A DNA stretch of 8,313 bases from Clostridia bacterium (GTDB lineage Bacteria > Bacillota_A > Clostridia > Oscillospirales > CAG-272): positions 1 to 8,313 of the forward strand of contig JAFTRQ010000043.1 in assembly GCA_017462125.1 (NCBI GenBank), given 5' to 3'. Made by a program: the position numbers and the translations under genes. Positions 1 through 5,364 of the stretch are shown here, one piece after another (position 1 is the first letter of the stretch; every line of letters begins with the position of its first letter). Below the pieces are notes generated by a model, which saw nothing but the letters and a program-made list of their open reading frames with translations, was not told the DNA's origin and did not search any database.

Positions 1-133
1 CGTGTATTTCGTGCCTATGAATCAGGACGATCCCGAAAAAAAGCCGCACTCGTTGGTGGCGGATTTTTCGCTCCTGCGTCCGACCCTGCACGCCGCATTT
101 GAGGGGCGTCAATTCAGGAAGCTCTTTTTGTGA
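1..133 (+). CDS. dpaB: Dipicolinate synthase subunit B, C-terminal end (partial)
   Basis: The reading frame from position 2 to the TGA at 131-133 is open and gives 43 residues beginning VYFVPMNQDDPEKKPHSLVA. From memory of the family, the pattern YFVP..QDDPEKKP.SLVA, followed by a short helix and a stop, matches the C-terminus of the flavoprotein-like B subunit of dipicolinate synthase (SpoVFB/DpaB). With the A subunit, this enzyme makes dipicolinic acid in the mother cell for the spore core. The 5' end lies outside the window, so domain structure cannot be checked. A terminator follows 10 bases after the stop, so this gene ends its transcription unit. The call marks the host as a spore former. 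The main doubt is that only 43 residues are visible. Confidence 0.72.
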   Translation, partial: VYFVPMNQDDPEKKPHSLVADFSLLRPTLHAAFEGRQFRKLFL

Positions 134-142
134 TCCACAAAG

Positions 143-167
143 GACCGCGCCGATGCGCGGTCTTTTT
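143..167 (+). terminator. Intrinsic terminator after dpaB
   Basis: GACCGCGC (143-150) pairs perfectly with GCGCGGTC (155-162) around the loop CGAT and is followed by five T (163-167). It sits 10 bases past the dpaB stop and ahead of the M50 protease start. Confidence 0.9.
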
Positions 168-209
168 GCGTGCTTTGCTTCATATCATAAATTGACTGTG
201 AGGTGCATC

Positions 210-788
210 ATGCGTAAAAAACGTTTTTTGGCAGAGCCTTTGGCTCTTTTATTTGTGCTTGGGCTGGTTGTATGCGACCGAAGCGGGATCGCTCTGATGA
301 CGGTTCTTGCGGCGGCATTACACGAATGCGGACACTTGCTAGCGGCACGGCTTTTGCATATTCCGCTGCAAAGCATGCGCTTGGATCTTTTGGGCGCGCG
401 GCTTGAGGTCGGCGGTCGCGCGATCGGATACGGCGAGGAATGGCTCCTGGCGGCGGCAGGACCGCTTGCAAGCCTTCTTAGCTCCATTGTTGCCGCTCCT
501 TTGTGGGGAAGCGGCAGGCACGCCGTGATCTTTTCCTGCGCGTCTTTACTGTTGGGCGTTTTAAATCTCTTGCCGATCCGCACGCTTGATGGCGGCAGAA
601 TGCTGGAGTCCTTTCTGCTTTGCCACACCTCGGTCCGTGTGGCGCACGCCGTTCTTGCGACGCTGTCCTTTCTGTTTCTTTTCCTTTTATGGGCGGTCGC
701 CGTATACTTTCTTTTGCGTGTTGGGGACGGACTTTCACTGCTTTGCTTTTCTATGAGCTTTATGTGGCGATTTTTTAAATCGGAGTGA
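210..788 (+). CDS. M50 (site-2 protease type) membrane metalloprotease, SpoIVFB-like
   Basis: This is a 192-residue multi-pass membrane zinc protease. The metal-binding motif HECGH (HExxH) is at residues 38-42 in a hydrophobic helix. An AAGP segment (residues 82-85) and the second metal-ligand motif NLLPIRTLDGGR (residues 119-130, D127 the third ligand) follow, as in M50 enzymes. Such proteases cut substrates within the membrane; SpoIVFB cuts pro-sigma-K in the mother cell. The protein is shorter than B. subtilis SpoIVFB and lacks its C-terminal CBS domain. The neighbouring dpaB is a sporulation gene, which makes a sporulation role plausible but not shown. The start at 210 is chosen because GTGAGGTG lies just upstream; an in-frame ATG at 99 would run through the dpaB stop region and the terminator. 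Family assignment is firm; the substrate is unknown. Confidence 0.85.
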   Translation: MRKKRFLAEPLALLFVLGLVVCDRSGIALMTVLAAALHECGHLLAARLLHIPLQSMRLDLLGARLEVGGRAIGYGEEWLLAAAGPLASLLSSIVAAPLWGSGRHAVIFSCASLLLGVLNLLPIRTLDGGRMLESFLLCHTSVRVAHAVLATLSFLFLFLLWAVAVYFLLRVGDGLSLLCFSMSFMWRFFKSE

Positions 789-797
789 TAAAACGTA

Positions 798-826
798 TTG
801 ATTTTTGGCACGTTGTATGATATAAT
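798..826 (+). promoter_or_regulatory. Sigma-70 type promoter of the ABC exporter operon
   Basis: TTGATT (798-803), a 17-base spacer and a perfect TATAAT (821-826) precede the ATP-binding gene. The -10 box directly abuts an in-frame ATG at 827, which argues that translation starts at 866 instead. Confidence 0.8.
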
Positions 827-865
827 ATGCCCGTAAAACGATTTGATCCATCGGAGGGCACTGAT

Positions 866-1750
866 ATGCTTCTGGAACTGAAAAATATTGATAAAAGCTT
901 TGGCGAAAAGCAGGTTCTCAAGGGCGTCAGCTTTTCGGCTGACGGCGGGCGTGCCTTTGGCATTCTCGGACGAAACGGCGCGGGAAAGACCACCTCGATC
1001 CGCATTCTGATGAACGTGTTCGGAGCCGATAGCGGCGAGGTGCTTCTGGACGGACGTCCCATTGACTATAAAAAGGTGAAATTCGGGTATCTCCCAGAGG
1101 AACGCGGCTTGTATCCCAAAAAGAAGATCTTTGATCAGCTGATCTACTTTGCGGAGTTGAAGGGAATGACGCACGCGGACGCTGTCCGTTCGGTCGACGG
1201 TTGGCTTTCGCGCCTTGGTATGAGTGAGTACAAGATGAAGCGCCTTGACACGCTTTCCAAGGGAAATCAGCAGAAGATTCAGCTTGTGACCGCGATTGCG
1301 CACGACCCCGACATCATTATTCTGGACGAGCCGTTTTCGGGGCTTGATCCCGTCAACGCACAGCTTCTCAAGGACATTGTCAAGGAGGAGATCGAACGCG
1401 GCAAGATCGTGCTCTTTTCAAGCCATCAGATGAATTACATCGAGGAGTTTTGCGACAGCATTGCAATTCTGAACGACGGTCGTGTCGCTCTGTCGGGCGA
1501 CTTACACGAGATCAAGCGCAATTATCCGCGCGACCGCATCGTTGTGGTCAGCGAGCACGCGGACGTGATCGCGGCGGCTTTTGGCGACGCTTGCGAGCGT
1601 GTGAGCGAGAGGGAAGTGCTGATCCGCATGGCGTCTCCCGCACAAAAGAGCGAGTTGATGACCCGCCTTGCCACGGATTACGACGTTGACGAGATCAAGG
1701 TCTTTGAGCCCTCACTCAACGATATTTTCGTTGAGTATGCAAAAAAGTGA
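866..1750 (+). CDS. ABC transporter ATP-binding protein (NatA/YhaQ type)
   Basis: This 294-residue nucleotide-binding subunit powers the partner permease immediately downstream. Visible motifs in order: Walker A GRNGAGKT (about residues 35-42), an ABC signature in the variant form LSKGNQQ, Walker B IIILDEPFSGLD and the switch histidine in FSSHQM. A C-terminal extension of about 80 residues with an EPSLNDIFVEY ending follows, typical of NatA/YhaQ-like exporters (DUF4162 region). The start at 866 is preceded by GGAGGG with 7-base spacing. The earlier ATG at 827 lies on the promoter -10 box. It shares one operon with the permease gene, with a 19-base gap. The substrate cannot be told; relatives export sodium, antibiotics or peptides. 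Confidence 0.92.
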   Translation: MLLELKNIDKSFGEKQVLKGVSFSADGGRAFGILGRNGAGKTTSIRILMNVFGADSGEVLLDGRPIDYKKVKFGYLPEERGLYPKKKIFDQLIYFAELKGMTHADAVRSVDGWLSRLGMSEYKMKRLDTLSKGNQQKIQLVTAIAHDPDIIILDEPFSGLDPVNAQLLKDIVKEEIERGKIVLFSSHQMNYIEEFCDSIAILNDGRVALSGDLHEIKRNYPRDRIVVVSEHADVIAAAFGDACERVSEREVLIRMASPAQKSELMTRLATDYDVDEIKVFEPSLNDIFVEYAKK

Positions 1751-1769
1751 GCGCCAAGGAGGTGACGGC

Positions 1770-3020
1770 ATGAAGCAATTCGGAAAAATCTTAAAATTCG
1801 AACTGAAAAATTACTTGCAGAACAAGATCTTCGTGGGCATTACGCTGGTACTCGTGGCGGTGCTCGCGGTCGTGATGTTCTTTCCGCGCATCTCGACGCT
1901 TTTCAAAAGCGAGGAAAACGAGGGAAGCGACGAGCGTGCAACAATGCTTGTGGTAGTCAATATCGACGGCGCCGACGAGGAGCTGATCGGAATGGTCTAT
2001 AACGCCTTTAAAGCGGGCTTTTCGGACTATGACGTACTGCTTTCCGATCTGTCGGTGGAGGAAATAAAGCAGGAAATCTCCGCCGAAAAGGCATCCTGCG
2101 CGTTCGTTTTGCAGGAGCTTACGTCGTATACCTATTACGTGGATAACCTGTCGATGTACGACTCCAACACCGCGTTGGCAGACGAGCTGTTGCAAAGCGT
2201 TTATCGCATGAAAACAATGGCAGATCTCGGCTTGAGCGCAGATCAGATCGAGCAGATCCTTGCCGTGCCGATCCTGCACGAGACCGAAAACCTCGGCGTA
2301 GATCAGATGCAGAATTTCTTTTATACCTATATCATGATCTTCGCACTTTATATGGTCATTCTTCTGTACGGACAAATGGTGGCAACCAACGTGGCAACAG
2401 AGAAGAGCTCGCGTGCTATGGAGCTGCTGATCACAAGTGCCGATCCCGTGAGCATGATGTTCGGAAAGGTTCTGGCGTCGTGTCTTGCAGGCTTGCTCCA
2501 GCTTGTGGCGGTCTTTGGATCGGCGCTGGTGTTCTTTAATCTCAACAGCGACTATTGGGATCAGGGCGGCATCATGCGCTCGATCTTCGATATGCCGGTT
2601 GAATTGTTCGTTTATATGCTGATCTTCTTCGTGCTTGGATTCTTGATCTACGCCTTTCTGTTTGGCGCGGTCGGTTCGACCGCATCCAAGCTGGAGGACA
2701 TCAATACGTCCGTGATGCCCATCACGCTTCTGTTCGTGGCAGGATTCCTTGTCGTGATGCTGTCAATGTCGAGTGGGGAAGTGGACAGTATGCTGATGAA
2801 GGTTTGTTCTTACGTGCCGTTCACGTCGCCTATGGCAATGTTCACGCGGATCGCCATGTCAACCGTTCCGCTGTATGAGATTCTGATCTCGATTGCAATC
2901 CTGATCGCATCCGTGGTCGGCGTAGGCGTCCTGTCCGCCAAGATCTATCGTATGGGCGTGCTGATGTACGGCACACCGCCAAAGCTCGGCACAATTCTCA
3001 AAGCCCTTAAGAAAGGTTGA
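1770..3020 (+). CDS. ABC-2 type transporter permease (NatB/YhaP type)
   Basis: This 416-residue membrane subunit forms the channel of the exporter with the upstream ATPase. The N-terminal membrane helix (about residues 18-40) is followed by a large extracytoplasmic domain of about 150 residues rich in acidic residues. At least five hydrophobic segments fill the C-terminal half (for example YTYIMIFALYMVILLYGQMV). This one-plus-five arrangement is that of NatB/YhaP-type ABC-2 permeases (ABC2_membrane_3). The start at 1770 is preceded by AAGGAGGTGA at 1757-1766, a near-perfect ribosome binding site. An upstream in-frame ATG at 1668 overlaps the end of the ATPase gene and has no such site. The gene ends the host operon; a strong terminator lies 83 bases downstream. 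Confidence 0.9.
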   Translation: MKQFGKILKFELKNYLQNKIFVGITLVLVAVLAVVMFFPRISTLFKSEENEGSDERATMLVVVNIDGADEELIGMVYNAFKAGFSDYDVLLSDLSVEEIKQEISAEKASCAFVLQELTSYTYYVDNLSMYDSNTALADELLQSVYRMKTMADLGLSADQIEQILAVPILHETENLGVDQMQNFFYTYIMIFALYMVILLYGQMVATNVATEKSSRAMELLITSADPVSMMFGKVLASCLAGLLQLVAVFGSALVFFNLNSDYWDQGGIMRSIFDMPVELFVYMLIFFVLGFLIYAFLFGAVGSTASKLEDINTSVMPITLLFVAGFLVVMLSMSSGEVDSMLMKVCSYVPFTSPMAMFTRIAMSTVPLYEILISIAILIASVVGVGVLSAKIYRMGVLMYGTPPKLGTILKALKKG

Positions 3021-3102
3021 TGCGCGAAGGTCGAGTGATCAAGACCTTGACGACGACAGGCACCAAAATGCAATCACTGATCATCAATAAAATAATAAAT
3101 AT

Positions 3103-3152
3103 AAATCTAAAAAGCCCGTTGGAACCAACCGTCCCACGGGCTTTTTAGATTT
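3103..3152. terminator. Strong bidirectional terminator at the end of the host operon
   Basis: A 17-bp perfect stem (3103-3119 with 3136-3152) reads AAATCTAAAAAGCCCGT and its complement. The A and T runs flank the GC core, so it can stop transcription from either side. It insulates the ABC operon from the att site and the prophage. Confidence 0.93.
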
Positions 3153-3217
3153 CAATTTTTGATCCATCAAAGGGAATCACGCAAAATCTTCGGGCACAAC
3201 CTTAAATACCGCGCCAT

Positions 3218-3247
3218 CCTTTTATATGCGTCCAATTATACAAAAGG
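3218..3247 (+). other. Left attachment site (attL) with chromosomal dif (XerCD) architecture
   Basis: CTTTTATATGC (3219-3229), GTCCAA (3230-3235) and TTATACAAAAG (3236-3246) form two 11-base arms around a 6-base centre. The left arm reversed and complemented reads GCATATAAAAG, close to the right arm. This 28-bp imperfect palindrome with a 6-bp centre is the layout of bacterial dif sites, where XerC binds the left and XerD the right arm. The bases 3226-3246 recur at 8288-8308. The left arm is therefore chromosomal and the sequence beyond 3246 is phage. Confidence 0.82.
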
Positions 3248-3448
3248 CGCTGAAGGTTTTGTATGGAAAGATTGGAGAAAAGCCGAGCGTTCACAAAATC
3301 CCGACTGATAAAGGAATATGCGGGGAATTTGTGAACGGGCAGGCTTTTCAACTGTTGGTTTTTTCATACAAAACCGGGTATTTTGTAAGGCTGTTTCGGG
3401 GATATTTGCGGCAGGAGTGCCGCCCCCGAAAAGCCGTGTAATTGGACG
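3229..3448. repeat. Inverted att copy and large branched fold (candidate folded attP)
   Basis: CGTCCAATTATAC (3229-3241) can pair over 13 bases, with one G-T wobble, with GTGTAATTGGACG (3436-3448). Inside are two further hairpins. One pairs GGTTTTGTATG (3255-3265) with CATACAAAACC (3365-3375) and extends inward through GAAAAGCC with GGCTTTTC and GTTCACAAA with TTTGTGAAC. The other pairs TTTCGGGG (3394-3401) with CCCCGAAA (3425-3432) around GCGGCA/TGCCGC. The whole is a three-way fold of about 220 nt closed by an att-like stem. In CTXphi the recombining attP is formed by folding the single-stranded genome across two inverted att sites; this region has the same logic. Function is inferred. Confidence 0.68.
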
Positions 3449-3490
3449 AAACGCGCACAAAGGACGCGCTCGCGCTAAACTAACGATACA

Positions 3491-3527
3491 AAAAAACACC
3501 TTCAATCTGTGATTGGGGGTGTTTTTT
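3491..3527. terminator. Bidirectional terminator in the phage noncoding region
   Basis: AAAAAACACCTTCAATC (3491-3507) pairs with GATTGGGGGTGTTTTTT (3511-3527) across a three-base loop, with two G-T wobbles. A and T runs flank it on both sides. It separates the att region from the hairpin array and rep. Confidence 0.88.
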
Positions 3528-3540
3528 GCATTGTCTTATA

Positions 3541-3814
3541 GGCTCGCAGAGCCGATGGAAAGCCGTGCGCGGCTTTCATCCAACAAGATGCCGCCAATAT
3601 GCGGCATGAGAGCGCGATAGCGCGTACCGATGCGCAAGGGTGGGAAAGCCGCATTATAACGGCGAAGCTTTCTTGGGTGGGTGCTACCGCCGATAGGCGG
3701 CTATAATTGCCGCCCTGATTAACCGAGCCGCAAGGCTCTCGCGCCACTCCGTGGCGCTCTTGCCGCCGCCGTAGGGCGGCGGCGCGGGGGCATACCGCGT
3801 CAAAAGCCCCCGCG
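3541..3814. repeat. Array of about ten hairpins (phage intergenic region; candidate origin and packaging signal)
   Basis: Consecutive short stems fill this gene-free stretch: 3541-3545/3549-3553; 3558-3565/3570-3577 (8 bp, loop TGCG); 3588-3594/3601-3607 (7 bp); 3612-3615/3620-3623 (loop GATA); 3648-3651/3660-3663; 3687-3691/3696-3700 (loop GATA), which competes with 3696-3701/3709-3714; 3725-3729/3734-3738 (GCAA tetraloop); 3741-3747/3751-3757; 3762-3770/3775-3783 (9 bp, GC only); and 3783-3791/3806-3814 (9 bp). The stems share no common sequence, so structure rather than a repeat unit is maintained. Filamentous phages keep their plus and minus origins and packaging hairpin in such a region before the replication gene. 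No nick site is identified here. Confidence 0.72.
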
Positions 3815-3841
3815 AAAATTGAGAAAAAAAGGAGAAAAAAC

Positions 3842-4525
3842 ATGGCAAAAAATCAAGTAACACAAGCAAAAAATCCCGAATTAGAATCATTCCAAAATTC
3901 TCACGTAAAGTTGAGAAAAACGCGCTTTTTTTCACTTATGACTTACGCAAACAAGGCGCAGATCATGAAGGTGATGAAAGCACACGTAAACAGTGTACGT
4001 GCTTTCTGTTTTATTCTGCACGATAAGGATGAAGCAACGCCCCACATACATATTATTCTACGTACGCATAGTACGTGGACGTGCTCAGGGGTTGTAAAGT
4101 GGTTCGGCGGTCTGATGGACGATAAGAAACAACCTATTAACACGTTTTGCGAGGTCGCAAACGACCTTGTTGCCCTCAAAGAGTATCTCACACACTCCGA
4201 TCAAGAATCACGTGAAAAGGGCAAACATGAGTATTCCGATCTTGAGATTGAAGATTTCGGTGTATGGGATTTAGTCCCTAAGAATGAGTCCTATGATGAT
4301 TCCTATGAGATTTTAAACGAGGTGCTTATAGGCACACCATACCGCACGTTGGTGCGTAGATATGGTCGAAAGTTTCTTTACCACTGGGAAACGTATGCAA
4401 ATATGGCAAGGGAGATCCGGCAAGCGCAAGGTTATAAAGAAGCAAAAATGCAAGCCCTGATCGAAATATACGGTATCCCGAAAGAGGAAATAAAGCCAGA
4501 GGATTTGGAGGACTACGTACCATGA
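3842..4525 (+). CDS. Rolling-circle replication initiator, HUH endonuclease (Rep_2-like)
   Basis: This 227-residue protein probably nicks the phage double-stranded origin and stays joined to the 5' end while the plus strand is displaced. The metal-binding HUH motif is in HDKDEATPHIHIIL, with H68 and H70 (H-I-H). A YLTHSD motif with Y115 follows and continues into a lysine- and tyrosine-rich stretch ending about Y131. The 45-residue gap from the HUH motif to Y115 resembles that of pMV158 RepB-type (Pfam Rep_2) proteins, so Y115 is the likely nicking tyrosine. The start at 3842 follows AAGGAG (3829-3834) with 7-base spacing. The last four bases overlap the next gene. The C-terminal part (about residues 145-227) has no motif I recognise. 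This family is shared with plasmids, so the call of phage initiator rests on context. Confidence 0.88.
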   Translation: MAKNQVTQAKNPELESFQNSHVKLRKTRFFSLMTYANKAQIMKVMKAHVNSVRAFCFILHDKDEATPHIHIILRTHSTWTCSGVVKWFGGLMDDKKQPINTFCEVANDLVALKEYLTHSDQESREKGKHEYSDLEIEDFGVWDLVPKNESYDDSYEILNEVLIGTPYRTLVRRYGRKFLYHWETYANMAREIRQAQGYKEAKMQALIEIYGIPKEEIKPEDLEDYVP

Positions 4526-4716
4526 AAACGGGCACAAACTTCCTTGACGTTCTCTACGTGATCGTAGATACAGACGATGAATTGCCCGCCTACGTGGCGG
4601 ATACGTTTGAAGAAACGCGAGAATGGCTCGGAATATCAAAGAGGTGGATGACTAAAATGTTGCGCGAGAATATCGTGTATGATCACTACTACGTTGTGGT
4701 TGTAGATGATACGTAA
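4522..4716 (+). CDS. Small HTH-like protein, candidate phage regulator
   Basis: This is a 64-residue protein whose ATG overlaps the rep stop in an ATGA junction, so it is probably translated by coupling to rep. It opens with a beta-rich segment (VLYVIVDTDDELPAYVAD), then FEETREWLGISKRWMTKMLR (residues about 29-48), and ends in YDHYYVVVVDDT. The middle resembles the helix-turn-helix of small Clostridia proteins of the form LPxxVADSxxELAxxLGxSxxxVxxAI, a common uncharacterised type on plasmids and phages. DNA binding is inferred from the pattern only. Possible targets are the TGAGAAAA-type repeats found before rep and before the ssDNA-binding gene. It could instead assist the initiator. The gene has no promoter of its own that I can see. 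Confidence 0.7.
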   Translation: MKTGTNFLDVLYVIVDTDDELPAYVADTFEETREWLGISKRWMTKMLRENIVYDHYYVVVVDDT

Positions 4717-4750
4717 ACCTCCTCCGGTTAGGGGAGGAACGAGGTTTGGC

Positions 4751-4779
4751 TTGACAAAGTATGGCTTTTGTGCTATAAT
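4751..4779 (+). promoter_or_regulatory. Consensus sigma-70 promoter in the inverted repeat
   Basis: TTGACA (4751-4756), a 17-base spacer and TATAAT (4774-4779) match the consensus perfectly. The -10 region is overlapped by a small palindrome, TTGTGCT (4768-4774) with AGCACAA (4781-4787), which could act as an operator. A transcript would start near 4786 and reach the terminator at 4971-4994, giving an RNA of about 210 nt. Confidence 0.85.
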
Positions 4780-4803
4780 TAGCACAAGCAAGCGAAAAGA
4801 GGG

Positions 4804-4893
4804 TTAATGAATGACGCGAATGATTGTGTCTACCAGGTAGCACAGCTTTTCAATATTCACGTACAGCCAATACAGAGCATTGAAGCAAGTCAT
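4804..4893 (-). CDS. Very small hydrophobic peptide on the minus strand (29 aa), tentative
   Basis: On the minus strand an ATG at 4893-4891 is preceded by AAAGGGGG, 7 bases away, and opens 29 codons beginning MTCFNALYWLYVNIEKLCYL and ending TIIRVIH. The peptide is mostly hydrophobic with two inner charges. An MTxFxAL start is reminiscent of the small membrane toxins of Firmicutes type I toxin-antitoxin pairs (TxpA, BsrG type), but the match is loose. A TTGACA (4956-4951) lies upstream on the same strand; no good -10 stands at the normal spacing (TGTAAT at 20 bases). The strong plus-strand promoter at 4751 would make a full antisense RNA across it. It is codon-aligned with an open plus-strand frame (4807-4923), so one of the two may be open by chance. 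Confidence 0.35.
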   Translation of the reverse strand: MTCFNALYWLYVNIEKLCYLVDTIIRVIH

Positions 4894-4923
4894 GATTTCG
4901 CCCCCTTTCGCTTGCGGATTTAA
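4807..4923 (+). CDS. Possible 38-residue peptide, tentative
   Basis: From ATG 4807 to TAA 4921-4923, behind AAGAGGG (4797-4803) and the consensus promoter at 4751, the frame is open for 38 codons starting MNDANDCVYQVAQLFNIHVQ. It has no membrane segment and resembles nothing I know. The spacing from the purine-rich site to the ATG is short (3 bases). An alternative ATG at 4811 gives only nine codons. The frame is codon-aligned with the minus-strand 29-residue frame, so coding on one strand can hold the other open. The RNA may act as an RNA instead. Confidence 0.25.
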   Translation: MNDANDCVYQVAQLFNIHVQPIQSIEASHDFAPFRLRI

Positions 4924-4970
4924 CATTACACAAGCACAAAAGGCATAATTTGTCAAGTAGGGCATACTAA

Positions 4971-4994
4971 AGACCGCTAACGCGGTCTTTTTTT
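4971..4994 (+). terminator. Intrinsic terminator before the ssDNA-binding gene
   Basis: AGACCGC (4971-4977) pairs with GCGGTCT (4982-4988) around TAAC, followed by a run of T to 4994. It would end transcripts of the rep unit and of the 4751 promoter. Confidence 0.92.
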
Positions 4995-5008
4995 GTACTA
5001 AAAAAACG

Positions 5009-5078
5009 TGAGAAAACAAGTTCAAAATGAGAAAACAATAATATAAATATGAGAATATTGTCTACTATTGAGAAAACA
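5009..5078 (+). repeat. Four direct repeats of TGAGAAAACA, candidate operator sites
   Basis: TGAGAAAACA occurs at 5009-5018, 5028-5037 and 5069-5078, with a degenerate copy TGAGAATATT at 5050-5059. Spacings are 19, 22 and 19 bases, about two helical turns, so a bound protein would sit on one face of the DNA just upstream of the promoter at 5084. TGAGAAAA also occurs before the rep start (3820-3827) and inside its beginning (3912-3919). Confidence 0.7.
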
Positions 5079-5080
5079 CG

Positions 5081-5089
5081 TGTTATAAT
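5081..5089 (+). promoter_or_regulatory. Extended -10 promoter of the structural operon
   Basis: TGTTATAAT (5081-5089) is an extended -10 element with a perfect TATAAT. No good -35 is present (TTGTCT at 5059-5064 with 19-base spacing is the best). A palindrome AACACGTGTT (5075-5084) overlaps it. Direct repeats lie just upstream, which suggests activator or repressor control. Confidence 0.68.
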
Positions 5090-5120
5090 AAGGCATCAAA
5101 ATAAGAAAGGGGATTCTAAC

Positions 5121-5351
5121 ATGGAATTCAAAGTAGTGGGTATCGAAAGAAAAAGCGGAGAGTACAACGGCAGACCGTATGATAACACGATCTTGCATTG
5201 CTCTTATGCAAAAGACGGGATCGAGGACGGTTTTGCGGTTGCATCCGTAAAGGTTAAGACGGAGCGCATCGAAGCACCGATTGTGGTCGGTGATAAGGTT
5301 TCGTTTTACTACGATCAGTACGGCAACGTACTGCAAGTAAATATTCTGTAA
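5121..5351 (+). CDS. Inovirus single-stranded DNA-binding protein candidate (gpV-like)
   Basis: This 76-residue protein begins MEFKVVGIERKSGEYNGRPY. It is rich in beta-strand residues, with alternating hydrophobic residues and many aromatic and basic positions (YNGRPYDN, VKVKTERI, FYYDQYGNVLQV), and would fit a small OB-fold. Phage ssDNA-binding proteins of this length lie just upstream of the coat gene in inoviruses; they coat the plus strand and hold it for packaging. The assignment rests on size, position and fold-like pattern, not on a motif. The start at 5121 follows AGAAAGGGG; the earlier in-frame ATG at 5049 lies upstream of the promoter -10 box and so cannot be used from that transcript. 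The coat gene follows after 13 bases, suggesting one operon. Confidence 0.72.
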   Translation: MEFKVVGIERKSGEYNGRPYDNTILHCSYAKDGIEDGFAVASVKVKTERIEAPIVVGDKVSFYYDQYGNVLQVNIL

Positions 5352-5364
5352 GGGGGTAAAGTGA

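Larger units (their letters stand above)
4750..4957. repeat. Imperfect inverted repeat with promoter sequences in its arms
   Basis: Arm 4750-4774 pairs with 4933-4957 at 23 of 25 positions; both arms read TTGACAAA(G/T)TATG(G/C)C on their own strands. An inner arm 4788-4803 (GCAAGCGAAAAGAGGG) pairs with 4901-4915 (CCCCCTTTCGCTTGC) with one bulge and one mismatch. Between outer and inner arms is an unpaired bubble containing TATAAT (4774-4779) on one side and no consensus -10 on the other. Either strand can therefore fold into one long stem. Possible roles are a complementary-strand origin, a small structured RNA, or a convergent sense/antisense locus. Confidence 0.85.

Noticed and set aside
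185..1303. Long open frame on the minus strand (372 codons) across the M50 and ABC genes
   Set aside because: It is antisense to two well-supported genes, rich in Arg, Ser and Lys as expected of a shadow frame, and has no ribosome binding site.
3226..3246. tRNA gene 3' end as integration target
   Set aside because: No cloverleaf or CCA-type 3' end is present around the repeat; the 11+6+11 palindrome fits a dif site instead.
3226..3441. Open frame of 71 codons starting inside the left att site
   Set aside because: No ribosome binding site stands before its ATG; the frame runs through the paired arms of the folded att region and is better explained by structure.
3702..3707. TATAAT upstream of rep as a promoter
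   Set aside because: It lies in the loop of a possible hairpin and has no -35 at normal spacing (nearest TTGGGT is 23 bases away) and no extended -10.
3541..3814. CRISPR array
   Set aside because: The stems differ in sequence and spacing; there is no constant repeat and no constant spacer length.
5049..5120. Upstream start for the ssDNA-binding protein candidate
   Set aside because: The ATG at 5049 lies upstream of the promoter -10 box at 5084-5089 and in the direct-repeat region; AGAAAGGGG directs the start at 5121.
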